64,000 bases of DNA from assembly GCA_902728285.1 (NCBI GenBank), contig CACVBU010000127.1, forward strand, positions 124,001 to 188,000, given 5' to 3'. Position 1 is the first letter of the stretch; every line of letters starts with the position of its first letter. A program made the translations under genes and the position numbers. The stretch is from Clytia hemisphaerica. Taxonomy: Eukaryota > Cnidaria > Hydrozoa > Leptothecata > Clytiidae. The notes beneath the pieces are model-generated. The model worked only from the letters and a program-made list of their open reading frames with translations, did not search any database and had not been told where the DNA came from. Below, piece after piece: positions 54,988-64,000 of the stretch.

Positions 54988-55358
54988 TTAATCGAATCCC
55001 TTAAGAGTAATTAAGAATTTAATTGCAAAAATGACGTTATGAACTTTAAAAAGATGTTAATAATATGTTGCATTACCCTCTTTTACAAAAAGTGCTTAGT
55101 TTTAATGGGTAATTAGCTTTTTTGTTTCAAAATTTCTTTACACTGTCCGCAAAGAATTGAAATATTTTAAATTTTGCGGAAAATTTTTCTAAAAAGATCT
55201 GTCAAAAGTTATGACTGCTTTTTTAAGCAAAATCCAGATGAAAAATTGATGAAAAACCACTATTTTGAAGATTTCGAGACAAAGAAGCATTTACAAAAAT
55301 TTTCCGCAAAAATTTTTATTGTTCGATAAAAGATACACCATCTACTGAGAAAAATTTT

Positions 55359-55559
55359 TCAAAATGTTTTTTCTTCGCCGAAACTAAGCTCTTCAAAGTT
55401 GAAATACTCTTCCTCGCAAAAGTCTTCATTTTCTTCTTCATCAAATTTTTTCAATGTAATTTTTGAATTTTCAGATTCAGGAATAGTTTGTCTAACAGAA
55501 AATGTATAACATACCATAGTTTTGTTGGTTACATCAGTCAGAAAACACATTTTAAACAC
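55359..55559 (-). CDS. Small acidic ORF in element S2
   Basis: 66 codons from an ATG two codons upstream of the shared Met: MCFLTDVTNKTMVCYTFSV and the same EEENEDFCEEEYFNFEELS tail. Counterpart of 46693-46887. Confidence 0.45.
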   Translation of the reverse strand: MFKMCFLTDVTNKTMVCYTFSVRQTIPESENSKITLKKFDEEENEDFCEEEYFNFEELSFGEEKTF

Positions 55560-55597
55560 GGTAATTATGAAAAATTCACTATGGTCAGAGCCCTTAA

Positions 55598-56480
55598 ATG
55601 ATATATCATTTGTGATGATGATGATTGTGATGATATATATATATCATCACAACCATGCGCTTTATTAACATCAAGCGCACCTATTAGTGATAGGGCTTTG
55701 GCTTCATCAAGATGAATATTATTAAGTCTAAGGTGTGTTTTAAAATTTTCTTGTGGCAACACACTGTCAGTGTCTATCAAGGAACACAGATTTGCAAAAA
55801 AGTTATTAAATATATTTGCTTTTTTCGGGACATCAGCAACGAGTTTGTTACTGGTATCACGAATAGGTAGAATCCTTGGTGACTTCGTCTTGTGAAGAAA
55901 CTGGTTTAAAATAGACTAATATTTCTTTGATGCTAAGTTTGGATCATTGAGGTTATTTGCTAGACTAAAATAATAAGTTTTTTTAGCATCCCTGACTGCC
56001 CTTTTACACCTGGATTGAGATTGGCGAAGGAGTTCTTGTTCCCTCCTCCCATTTTTCGTTCATAGATTCTAGATTTGTCACGGAGAGCTCTCTTTACTTC
56101 ATCCGTCATCCATATCCCATTTTTATTCCTGACAGTTAAAACTTTGTTGGGCACAAATTTCAAAATAATATTTATAATGGTGTCGGTCAGAAGGGAAACC
56201 CGGGCATAAGTCCCTCAAACCACCCATTCCAGTCAATTATTTCCATAGCCCTCCGGAAAAGAAGGGGGTCTGCTCTAGAGAAATCCCATATTTTTCGTTT
56301 ATAAGAAGGAGCCAAGGGAATTTTCGGAAAATAATTTGGTGATGGCATCTAGGGTGCAAAGAGGGAATGATACCAGAGTCCAAGATCAAATGTTCTGCTG
56401 ATGAAAGATTTACATAAAGCTTTCGGTATTGTCGCTATGTCGCTAAACACGATGGTGATATTATTGAGCTTCATAATTGT
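55598..56480 (-). pseudogene. Old LINE, piece 6: endonuclease end and RT start
   Basis: From about 56480 down: SSAEHLILDSGIIPSLH, FPWLLLINEKYGIS-type residues of the endonuclease end, then the linker VRNKNGIWMTDEVKRALRDK and the RT start KANIFNNFFANLCSLIDTD, ALDVNKAHGCDDI. Several frameshifts. The 5' part of the endonuclease and ORF1 are not found beyond 56480. Confidence 0.75.
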
Positions 56481-57662
56481 CGGTAAGGCAAGTCAGTAAG
56501 TCTCAATATAGCTAAAAATTAACGTATTAACATGTTTTTATTCCTTTACCAATATAGCCTCGGCGTAACCGATTTCACAAATAAATACATTTCGTTCAAT
56601 CTTCCTAATAAAGCTCATGAAACTTTCCTTAAATCCATTTATCAAGAATGTTTGATGATCGTGCGTATCTAATCTGGACGAATGAAACAAATCTAGCCAA
56701 ATCGCCGACGTTGTATATCTTTTTGCAAGGAATTTGAAAAGGAAAATCTTTAGTCATATTTCATGAAATTGCTGGAAGCTAGAATTGTCACCTTCTCTCC
56801 CAATAGTCTAAGGAAGTTCAGTTAAAGGTGATGGTTGATATTGATTAAAGGAGGCCGGCTGTGTGTGGAGGGAACACCTCAGATACTTTTGTTTTCATTC
56901 TTTTTGTTTTAATCAATTCAGATGAGTATTCCAAACGTGCCAAAGTTTTTTACAATACTTTTGATAAAAGTAGAAAATGTAACAAAAAACGAAATAAAAA
57001 GCTTATCGTAATACTATGAACTATAACATAAACATCTTGAGATTTCATAATCTTTTTTTGCTAGAGGATCCAGGGTCAAAACTGTAGCAAGTAACATCCA
57101 AAAATAAGCTTCGATGTTTACCCTGGGATCAAGGGTGGAGGTCGGCTATACCAAGTTTTGGGAGGAATAAAACAAGGTTCAAGCGAATAAAATAATGCTC
57201 AAAAGCCTAAGAATCAGATTTCCAGAAAATCTGGATTTTGTCCCCACAGTGCACACACACTCCATCTAGGATGTCCCTACAGTGCAAAAATTTTCAATCT
57301 GGATTGTGTATAGTTCATGTCAAAAATACGATACACAACATTGTGGGACATTTTTTTCTTAGTACCAAAACGAGGCTCGCAGAAGGGTTTTAAGGCTTTT
57401 TAACGTTATTTACACTATGGGGACATTTTGTGTGTCCCCACAGTGCAAAATGTCCCCACAATGTAGGGGAAATACTTGCATGTGTCCCCACAGTGTAGGT
57501 CGGGCAAGTACAGACACACAGACACACAGACATTCTCAGATTCTAGCTCAACTGAAGTTGAAAATTAATTTAATTCAGATTCCCCAATACTGTATGAAGG
57601 ATGGAAGGATAGATTGATTGGTCATCACGATGAGGAGAGATTGGATGATGGTGAAGCCCATT
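56481..57662. other. No gene; several TCCCCACAGTGCA-like repeats
   Basis: From 57240 to 57500 the words CCCCACAGTGCA, CCCTACAGTGCA and CCCCACAATGTAGG recur about six times, recalling the CCCTTACAGTGCA core of family A copy 4. I could not define element ends. The rest is empty. Confidence 0.4.
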
Positions 57663-58009
57663 TAGTGGACGGGAGACAAGAAATGGACACAAGACGAGTC
57701 TATGACCCTGAATGATATATTTCATGTGATATTGCAAACTCTAGTGCTATTTATAAGTGTGGCGGAAGTATTGGGGTCACTCCTAAGAAACAGTCGGCGT
57801 GGTTATATCTAATACCAGTGGCCCTGTATGGCACCCGGTCGGCTTATACCAGTGGCCCCGTAGTAACCCAGTCGGCGTGGTTGCCTACCAGTGGCCCTGT
57901 GTGATACCCGGTCGGCTTGATAAAGTGACCCCGTAGTGCTGCTATTAATTCGGTTGAGGATCAGAGGCCCTGTGAAAGAGGATATAGGCGTCACAGCCAT
58001 GTGACCGAC
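57663..58009 (-). repeat. Split direct repeat B2
   Basis: 347 bp, identical to 58214-58560. Contains internal repeats ACCAGTGGCCC and CCCGGTCGGC. Confidence 0.9.
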
Positions 58010-58060
58010 TACGAGGAGAGACCCGGCTATTAAGACGCTGTGTTAGGGAGGGAAGGTGGG

Positions 58061-58213
58061 AAAAATAACATCCGAACTAGCGAAGGACGGAATGAGAATG
58101 AGGACCACGAGGAAGGACTGGGTCTAGTAGAGACATGGGGGCGGGGAGCAGAGGCGTATTCCTTGTCTACCGCCGCTAAACGAAATTTCGCGCCCCGGGC
58201 CCGAAACTGAGAT
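58061..58213 (-). repeat. Split direct repeat A2
   Basis: 153 bp, identical to 63079-63231; GC-rich end CGCGCCCCGGGCCC. A unique ~50-bp spacer separates it from B2. Confidence 0.9.
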
Positions 58214-58560
58214 TAGTGGACGGGAGACAAGAAATGGACACAAGACGAGTCTATGACCCTGAATGATATATTTCATGTGATATTGCAAACTCTAGTGCTA
58301 TTTATAAGTGTGGCGGAAGTATTGGGGTCACTCCTAAGAAACAGTCGGCGTGGTTATATCTAATACCAGTGGCCCTGTATGGCACCCGGTCGGCTTATAC
58401 CAGTGGCCCCGTAGTAACCCAGTCGGCGTGGTTGCCTACCAGTGGCCCTGTGTGATACCCGGTCGGCTTGATAAAGTGACCCCGTAGTGCTGCTATTAAT
58501 TCGGTTGAGGATCAGAGGCCCTGTGAAAGAGGATATAGGCGTCACAGCCATGTGACCGAC
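58214..58560 (-). repeat. Split direct repeat B1
   Basis: 347 bp, identical to B2 (57663-58009). Directly adjoins A2; the junction GAGAT/TAGTGG is the likely crossover core. Confidence 0.9.
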
Positions 58561-59062
58561 CGCCAAAGAAATCGCCAAGGAATGACCCCAATGCCACAAT
58601 CAGAGGGAAGGGGAAAGAATTGAACTAGACGAACTAGTGTGAGGCTGCCTATATGGTACACAGAAGAATGAACAGAGGCATGTTATGGACTGTTGAGTCA
58701 TAGGACATAATATATAACTTCAAATGACATAATATGTGATAAGTGCTAGAAAGTTGAGAATAAAAACAAACAAAATAATATATAACTATGACAATCATAA
58801 CTATAGGTACGTATGGAGAGTCTAAGTCTGAAGTCCATGTATGAGAAGGACAGCTAGGAAACAAGTAGTGGGCATGATGCCAGTACTAGGGACAGCCCGA
58901 GAGGTGGCCAGGTGAGGGAGGACGAGGCTGACTGATGAGTGTGAAGCAAAGTAGAACCTGAGTATCTGCGAGGTAGACCCATATGAACACGCAAGGCGAT
59001 AGACAATAGGCTATGTATATGAAATAAATAATGCTAAGATATAGTAAATGATAGATATCAAA

Positions 59063-60040
59063 TCATTGTTTAAAACCTATTGAGTCTGGGTTCCATATTT
59101 CATGTCCAAGTGTTTTAGTTCCACAGAGCAATTGTCCAGTTTGTCGGATGGTATTGTCCGGAATTCGGATGTAGGTTTCGAAACATGTACTATTCCATCT
59201 ACCAAGTTGTTTGATCAACCAACTGGGAAGTCCTGCGGCGGCTGCTGTTGTTGCTGCCCCGATTCGGAAGGAGTGCGTGGATATTGGGCAGTGTGTGGTG
59301 TGGTTGAGTGTGCTCTGAAGAAATTCGTTTAGTTTTCGCCTGGTCAGGAAGCAGCCATTTGAGAATATAAATAGTGGGCCAGATTTTTTGAGATGTATTC
59401 GACAGTACTCTTTGAGGGCGGTGACAGGGCATATAGGGTGGTTTGTCGGACAAAGTCGTAGGATGCAGCCATGTCGAAATGGGTCGGTTTTGGAAGATTT
59501 GATATTGATATGCACCTTGGACGCCATGTGTGTGATGTCATTATACAGAAGGGTGGAGGATGGATCGTATTCATGCGATGATGGTGACACATATTCTGAA
59601 GATCGGAGAAAACCAAAGAATGCGGTGGTGCAAGCTGTCCAGAGCATTTGCCGATCGTGATTATTTAGGTTGGATGACTGCAAATGTTGGTAAATGGAGG
59701 TGAGAGTTTCAATGGTGATCGGTTGGCGTTTAGGCTTGGAGTGGGTTGAGCCATGGGTGCGTTTTATACTGCGAATGAGGAGATATAGACGTGGGAGTGG
59801 TGGTAGTTGGGTGTGGTAGCCATGTCTGATGTCATGAAACTTGATTGAGGAGAGGTGAACTTTAATGTTGCTATGTGATGAATGTTCTGAGAGGAATGTG
59901 GTGAACAACATGAGGTTGAGCTCGACTATGGGGAATGCCTGTAAGTTGTGGTGACGACAGAATAGGAGATAGTTGGAAGTGCAGCGGTGATATTGTGTAT
60001 TGGTGCGTGGGGCCAGGGAGTCGGATAGGAGTTGGTGCAT
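59063..60040 (-). CDS. Tyrosine recombinase (Ngaro-like)
   Basis: Integrates the circular cDNA. 325 residues. An N-terminal SAM-like region (RTNTQYHRCTSNYLLFCR) is followed by the catalytic domain: Arg in FFGFLRSSEYVS (about 147), Lys in KSSKTD, HSFRIGAATTAAAAG (H and R at about 252-255), LGRWNSTCFETYIRIP with Trp and the nucleophilic Tyr at about 289. All catalytic residues are in place. Starts 24 bases after the stop of the RT frame, so it is probably translated from the same transcript. Confidence 0.9.
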   Translation of the reverse strand: MHQLLSDSLAPRTNTQYHRCTSNYLLFCRHHNLQAFPIVELNLMLFTTFLSEHSSHSNIKVHLSSIKFHDIRHGYHTQLPPLPRLYLLIRSIKRTHGSTHSKPKRQPITIETLTSIYQHLQSSNLNNHDRQMLWTACTTAFFGFLRSSEYVSPSSHEYDPSSTLLYNDITHMASKVHINIKSSKTDPFRHGCILRLCPTNHPICPVTALKEYCRIHLKKSGPLFIFSNGCFLTRRKLNEFLQSTLNHTTHCPISTHSFRIGAATTAAAAGLPSWLIKQLGRWNSTCFETYIRIPDNTIRQTGQLLCGTKTLGHEIWNPDSIGFKQ

Positions 60041-60063
60041 TTTCTTGGTGAGCGTATGAATGT

Positions 60064-61893
60064 CTACCTTTCCCAGGCGTCTGATGGTAGTTTGGTGGGG
60101 TAACGGTCTGCGGATGGTGCCAGCTCTCGAAACTTTGCTTCCTGAAACCGAGAAATAGCATCAGCAATAGGATTGTATACACCATATACGTGTTTCAAAG
60201 ATATAGAACATTGATACTTTGCGGCTGTCATGTATAGAGTACGTACTAGAGTCATAAGTTCATATGATTTAGAAGAGCCCGCCTGCCAAATTTGGGTAAT
60301 CGGAAGATTGTCGGTATGAAATACAATACGTTTCCCTGCCCATTCACCACCCCAGGTTTTGGTTGCTATAACTATGGTAAAGAGTTCCTTAAAGTCGATG
60401 TCGAATGGTTTCCTGGTAAATTTCTCTGGCCAGGTTGATTGAATCCAAGAATTCCTGTATATTGCACCAAGTCCAATGTTGGATGCGTCAGTGTGGAGTT
60501 GGATATCACTAGCAAGTATGGTGAAGGGATCTGGAATTAATGATGATTTGTTCCAGGTTGGTAGGAAGTCGATCCACCATTTGATGTCATCCCGAGCTTC
60601 ACTGTTCAACGTTATGTGGTGGTGTAATTTCTTCACGGTTGTAGAGATATCTATTAGTCTACGTAAAAAGATTCGACCTGGTCTCACAATTTTACAGACG
60701 AACGACAACTTTCCAATAAGGGACAGCAGTTCTTTCTTGGTGCATTTCCGACGCGAATTCCAAAAAGGTAGAATTTCCATAAGTTCGGAGTATTTGTCGT
60801 CTGGTATTCGTATGGTTAAATTTGAAGAGTCTATTTCAATCCCGAGGTATGTGATTTGACTAGATGGGCCTTCCTGTTTTTCTTCAGCAATTGGGATTCC
60901 TAGCTGGTGAAATGCTAATGTGGCAGTTTTTATTTCGTTTAGGGCTGTTTGAATTGTCGGTGGGTGCACAAATAGAAAATCGTCAGAGTAGTGGGTTGAA
61001 TCTTGCAACTGGTAAACGTTTTGTAGTATCCAGTGTACTGCATTTGCAAAGGAGGTAAAAATCGCTGGTGACGAACGTAATCCAAATGGTAGACGAGTAT
61101 CAATAAAGTACAAGCCCATCCAATGAATACCAAGTAGTACCCACTGAGATGGATGCACAGGTAGGAGACGAAAAGCGTGTTTAATGTCAATTTTTGTCAT
61201 AAGGCAGTCCTTTCCTTTATAGTAAACAAGATCCGTCGCTTGATCGAAATTTAGGTATTTAACTGTAAAATTTTCTTTGGGTATACCTTCGTTTATGGAT
61301 TCACCATCTGGTTGTGATAAGTCCATGATTAGTCTTCTTGTTCCGTCTTTCTTTTCTCTTGACCCGAGTGGAGAGCAGTGAAGATCCTGTATTGGTGGTT
61401 TTGCAAAAGGTCCGGCAGTATGTCTGCGCGAGAGTTCCTTGCAAATGGCTTCAGTTACTGCTTCTGAGTGTTCGGTCGCAGAGCGTAAGTTTTTTGGCAG
61501 TGTGGTATGATGTGGACCTTCAAAGCCAATATGGAAACCATTTTGTAAGCCGTTTATTAAATATCTACATAGTTCCTGGTCTGGATGATATTGTAATGCA
61601 GAAGAAAAGTTTTCAATATTTACAGGAGTTATGATACTTTCAGGTAGAGGGTTAGTTGGTTGGAGGACGGAATGTTGTACGAGTAGAGGATGCGCCTGTG
61701 AAACATCTAGCTCCTGGGTGTCCTGCTTTGAAGCATTTATTACAGATGTGAAGGAAGCGACATGGTGGCTTGTTGCAGGCTCCGTTGTTTTGGTTGAATC
61801 GGTGGCAAATCTCTTGAGTGGTTTCTGAGCGACTATGATATTGTGTTTGGCTGTTTCCAGATCCAATACGGTTTTGTGGTGGTTGTGGGTCAT
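60064..61893 (-). CDS. Reverse transcriptase - RNase H (Ngaro-like)
   Basis: 609 residues. RT: GPFAKPPIQDLHCSPLG, KKDGTRRLIMDLS, MTKIDIKHAFRLLPVHP (first Asp), TRLPFGLRSSPAIF, catalytic YSDDFLF at about 302-308, and YLGIEID. RNase H: LHTDASNIGLGAIY, a Glu in FKELFTIV, FHTDNLP and NPIADAISR. No protease or integrase domain, as expected for this class. The first 240 bases overlap the end of the gag frame in another frame, so the true N-terminus or a frameshift fusion is uncertain. Confidence 0.9.
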   Translation of the reverse strand: MTHNHHKTVLDLETAKHNIIVAQKPLKRFATDSTKTTEPATSHHVASFTSVINASKQDTQELDVSQAHPLLVQHSVLQPTNPLPESIITPVNIENFSSALQYHPDQELCRYLINGLQNGFHIGFEGPHHTTLPKNLRSATEHSEAVTEAICKELSRRHTAGPFAKPPIQDLHCSPLGSREKKDGTRRLIMDLSQPDGESINEGIPKENFTVKYLNFDQATDLVYYKGKDCLMTKIDIKHAFRLLPVHPSQWVLLGIHWMGLYFIDTRLPFGLRSSPAIFTSFANAVHWILQNVYQLQDSTHYSDDFLFVHPPTIQTALNEIKTATLAFHQLGIPIAEEKQEGPSSQITYLGIEIDSSNLTIRIPDDKYSELMEILPFWNSRRKCTKKELLSLIGKLSFVCKIVRPGRIFLRRLIDISTTVKKLHHHITLNSEARDDIKWWIDFLPTWNKSSLIPDPFTILASDIQLHTDASNIGLGAIYRNSWIQSTWPEKFTRKPFDIDFKELFTIVIATKTWGGEWAGKRIVFHTDNLPITQIWQAGSSKSYELMTLVRTLYMTAAKYQCSISLKHVYGVYNPIADAISRFQEAKFRELAPSADRYPTKLPSDAWER

Positions 61894-63037
61894 TCCGAAA
61901 CGTTTTATCTGGTGCTACATACGTGTAGGGGTTGACATATTTGTTTGGTGTACGAGCATTTTGTTTATAGGGGCAAGCTGACGCATAATGACCGTAGGTT
62001 GAACAATGATAGCAGGAGGGTAGGTGCGAATCTCGAAGGAAACTATTGAATAATTCGTCATTGAGTGTTGTCCAGTCGGTTGTTCGTAGTTGTGCAGGTA
62101 GGGAGTGTTGGGCAGCAAGTGTTTGACGCTGAGACTTGTCGTATAAGTAAATGTTTTCGAAACGATGTTTCCTTGCCAGGTTTGTAATTATTTTGAAGTA
62201 CGAGAAAAGTTCATAATGTTTGTCGGGATGATAATGTAAGTAGGCTTGGTAAAAAAGGTTCCACGCACAGATCCATGATGGATAATCACGTATTCTTGCC
62301 TTATTTTGGTTCGGTTTGAGTAAAAGATTGTTATCTGCATCGAGTTGAAAACCGAGTAATTCTGTGCTACTGTTGACTGATGGTGGTGGAGGAAGTAAAT
62401 CATCGAAATCGACGTATTCGGATTTCTTTACCTTAGTTAGGATAGCAGTCTTAAGTCCTGGTGGGGTGTATGGGTTTAAAGCACTAGGAAATGTACCTTG
62501 ATTTATGTGAGTGCTGCTTGGTGGTGATGTGAATCCAAAAGTGGGTGAATCATGCTGTTGGCCGTGTTCATTTTGCTCAGTTTCATCATTGCTAATTTCG
62601 ATGACATTTTGCTGAATCATGTTTGTGCTTTGTTGTTGTTTATGTTTCTGTGTATTGATTGCACGAATTTCTTCTCCTGCGACGTTAATTATTTGTTGAG
62701 GATTTTCGAAGGAGGAGGGTGTTGTATTAATATTATTATTATTAATGTTGCTAAATTTGCTGTGTTTTTTCATAGTTTCAACGTCTGATCGTAGCGTCCT
62801 AAACTCCTGGATCAGTGTAGATAGGTTGGCTTGTGATATAGGTTCGGTAGTAGTTTGAATAGGGTTGGGATTGAAGTGGTTGAATAAACGGTTTTGTAGT
62901 TCAATCTTCTTACCGGTTGTTTGCAGGTTTTGCGATCGTAGTTTCTGACGAAGATTGTCGATTGATAGTTTACCCCAATCTTTGCTTGAACGTTCCTGGT
63001 CTGAGGTTTTTGTTGAGTTTTTCCTTGAACGAGGCAT
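61652..63037 (-). CDS. Gag-like protein with SAP domain and zinc knuckles
   Basis: 461 residues. SAP-type DNA-binding helix pair at about 24-55 (LSIDNLRQKLRSQNLQTTGK), a Gln/Asn-rich middle, a conserved LSTLIQEFRTLRSDVE coiled segment, a CX2CX4HX4C knuckle CYHCSTYGHYASAC near 341, and a Cys/His cluster CNKPPCRFLHICNKC..HP...C near 415-447. Packages the element RNA. ATG at 63037 lies 42 bases inside repeat A1. Confidence 0.85.
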   Translation of the reverse strand: MPRSRKNSTKTSDQERSSKDWGKLSIDNLRQKLRSQNLQTTGKKIELQNRLFNHFNPNPIQTTTEPISQANLSTLIQEFRTLRSDVETMKKHSKFSNINNNNINTTPSSFENPQQIINVAGEEIRAINTQKHKQQQSTNMIQQNVIEISNDETEQNEHGQQHDSPTFGFTSPPSSTHINQGTFPSALNPYTPPGLKTAILTKVKKSEYVDFDDLLPPPPSVNSSTELLGFQLDADNNLLLKPNQNKARIRDYPSWICAWNLFYQAYLHYHPDKHYELFSYFKIITNLARKHRFENIYLYDKSQRQTLAAQHSLPAQLRTTDWTTLNDELFNSFLRDSHLPSCYHCSTYGHYASACPYKQNARTPNKYVNPYTYVAPDKTFRNDPQPPQNRIGSGNSQTQYHSRSETTQEICHRFNQNNGACNKPPCRFLHICNKCFKAGHPGARCFTGASSTRTTFRPPTN

Positions 63038-63078
63038 GATATTATTTCTTTGTGATATATGAAAATTTGTAGTTACTA

Positions 63079-63231
63079 AAAAATAACATCCGAACTAGCG
63101 AAGGACGGAATGAGAATGAGGACCACGAGGAAGGACTGGGTCTAGTAGAGACATGGGGGCGGGGAGCAGAGGCGTATTCCTTGTCTACCGCCGCTAAACG
63201 AAATTTCGCGCCCCGGGCCCGAAACTGAGAT
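63079..63231 (-). repeat. Split direct repeat A1 (5' end of element)
   Basis: 153 bp, identical to A2 (58061-58213). Probably carries the promoter, as it precedes the gag frame. Confidence 0.9.
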
Positions 63232-63650
63232 AAAGTTCAATTGTTTAAAGGAGTCACTTTCATTTCATTGGAGTTAATGATCTGTGGTCTTGGTAAAATC
63301 GATTTGAAGGACTGGAAGAATCACGCCAACCTCAAGCATTGCTCCAAAGATCACTGGAAGAATCACACCCACCTAAAATATTGCACAAATGATAATGACA
63401 TTGCAAGCTAAAAATGATAAAAAGAAAAAGAAATTTATCATTAAGAGGCATAATATTCTGGGAACTATCGAGAAAACTGAATACAGCAATACAGTGTAAA
63501 TTGAAACTAATGTCAGCATGGAACGAACTCAAGAAAAGTCTCTATGTAAATAAAAGAACATAGTTTGAGCAATTTTTATTTAAATTGATGAACGAAATTT
63601 TGCAGGAGAACAATTAACAGCAAAACAGCTGTGAAAACGAACAATCTTAC
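63232..63650. other. No gene seen
   Basis: Includes a short direct repeat GAAGAATCAC.CC.ACCT near 63315 and 63357. Otherwise empty. Confidence 0.4.
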
Positions 63651-64000
63651 TTAATGATAATGTAAAGGTTGAATAGTAACCAGTAAGAAAGCAGTCTTAT
63701 ACAAATCAAAAAAAATTACTCCCTTTTTACACCCTTTCAAATAATAACCATGTTTACAAGAGTGACACTTCCGGGAGACAGGCTTGAGTAAGGTTTTGTC
63801 GGCCTTTGAACGTAATGCTGTACCTGCTAAAATCAATTTAAGTTTAAGAGGTCTACATCTTACACTACAAAGACGCCTCAGTTCTTGATTAAGCAGATTG
63901 TGCAAGCTTTCCCCTTCCTCTTCGCTATACCTGCCGATTGTTTTATGTATAGAAACAAAACGTGGTACCTCCAAAATCAACGAATGCATTTTCACTGTGA
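63651..64000 (-). CDS. C-terminal part of a transposon-like protein, runs off window
   Basis: Open from the window edge down to 63651. Encodes KMHSLILEVPRFVSIHKTIG, then RYSEEEGESLHNLLNQELRR and SRKCHSCKHGYY. A His, an ILEVP-like strand, then G.YSEE.GESLHN is a pattern I associate with the C-terminal catalytic part of proteins encoded by several animal DNA transposons, where the Glu may be catalytic. The family cannot be named from this fragment. No damage in the visible part. Confidence 0.4.
   Translation of the reverse strand, partial: TVKMHSLILEVPRFVSIHKTIGRYSEEEGESLHNLLNQELRRLCSVRCRPLKLKLILAGTALRSKADKTLLKPVSRKCHSCKHGYYLKGCKKGVIFFDLYKTAFLLVTIQPLHYH

Larger units (their letters stand above)
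54218..55593. mobile_element. Element S, copy 2 (TTAA), carrying element V
   Basis: Same ends as S1 in opposite orientation; TTAA at 54214-54217 and 55594-55597. 1.38 kb, of which 661 bp is element V plus its TTAA. Without V it is about the size of S1. Confidence 0.85.
57663..63231 (-). mobile_element. Ngaro/PAT-type tyrosine-recombinase retrotransposon, apparently complete
   Basis: In element direction (63231 to 57663): A1, gag-like ORF, RT-RNase H, tyrosine recombinase, B1, A2, B2. A1 equals A2 (153 bp) and B1 equals B2 (347 bp) with no difference I can see. This A-ORFs-B-A-B order is the split direct repeat structure of Ngaro/PAT elements, which integrate through a circle by tyrosine recombinase and leave no target duplication. 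No methyltransferase or GDSL hydrolase domain seen. All three frames are open. Confidence 0.9.

Noticed and set aside
59102..61828. Plus-strand ORFs across the Ngaro element
   Set aside because: Antisense shadows of the three minus-strand genes.
57663..63231. LTR retrotransposon or retrovirus-like provirus
   Set aside because: Repeats are in split A-B-A-B order, there is a tyrosine recombinase, and no integrase, protease or envelope frame.

Overview
This is a stretch of AT-rich, intron-bearing eukaryotic DNA that consists almost entirely of transposable elements of different ages inserted into one another. The families seen are KDZ, PIF/Harbinger, P-element, piggyBac-like, CACTG-ended (CACTA/EnSpm-like), CR1/L2-like LINE and Ngaro-like tyrosine-recombinase elements, plus many short inverted-repeat elements. 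Together they suggest an invertebrate animal, plausibly a cnidarian. That is inference: no rRNA, mitochondrial or conserved host gene fixes the taxon.

Layout. 0.8-7.0 kb: decayed multi-exon KDZ transposase gene (+). 7.3-13.8 kb: a tandem array of ~130-bp units split by a 4.67-kb element with an 8-bp target duplication and by a 0.7-kb element. 14.6-15.3 kb: foldback element. 15.8-22.7 kb: PIF/Harbinger element whose transposase is cut by a 4.3-kb CACTG-ended element. 25.9-28.7 kb: nested short elements. 29.4-31.8 kb: a four-exon gene (-) with matching splice phases, the best host-gene candidate but unidentified. 32.9-35.5 kb: short inverted-repeat elements. 36.1-40.2 kb: broken P-element transposase (+) with a foldback element in its intron. 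41.5-56.5 kb: an old LINE (-) dismembered into six pieces by five insertions, one being a younger CR1/L2-like LINE (+) that is itself interrupted. 57.7-63.2 kb: an apparently intact Ngaro/PAT-type retrotransposon (-) with perfect split direct repeats. 63.65-64 kb: end of another transposon-like ORF.

Two things stand out. First, at least eight families of short (~200-330 bp) inverted-repeat elements have an interior made of a short motif repeated many times. The motif is uniform inside a copy but differs between families and even between copies of one family. Second, target duplications and reading frames across junctions let the order of insertion be read directly from the sequence.

Introduced names used below: families A-F, M and Y are the short repeat-filled elements; G, H, I, J, N, P, R, S, T, U, V, X and Z are other inverted-repeat elements; K, L, O and W are repeats without clear ends; Q is the Harbinger element.
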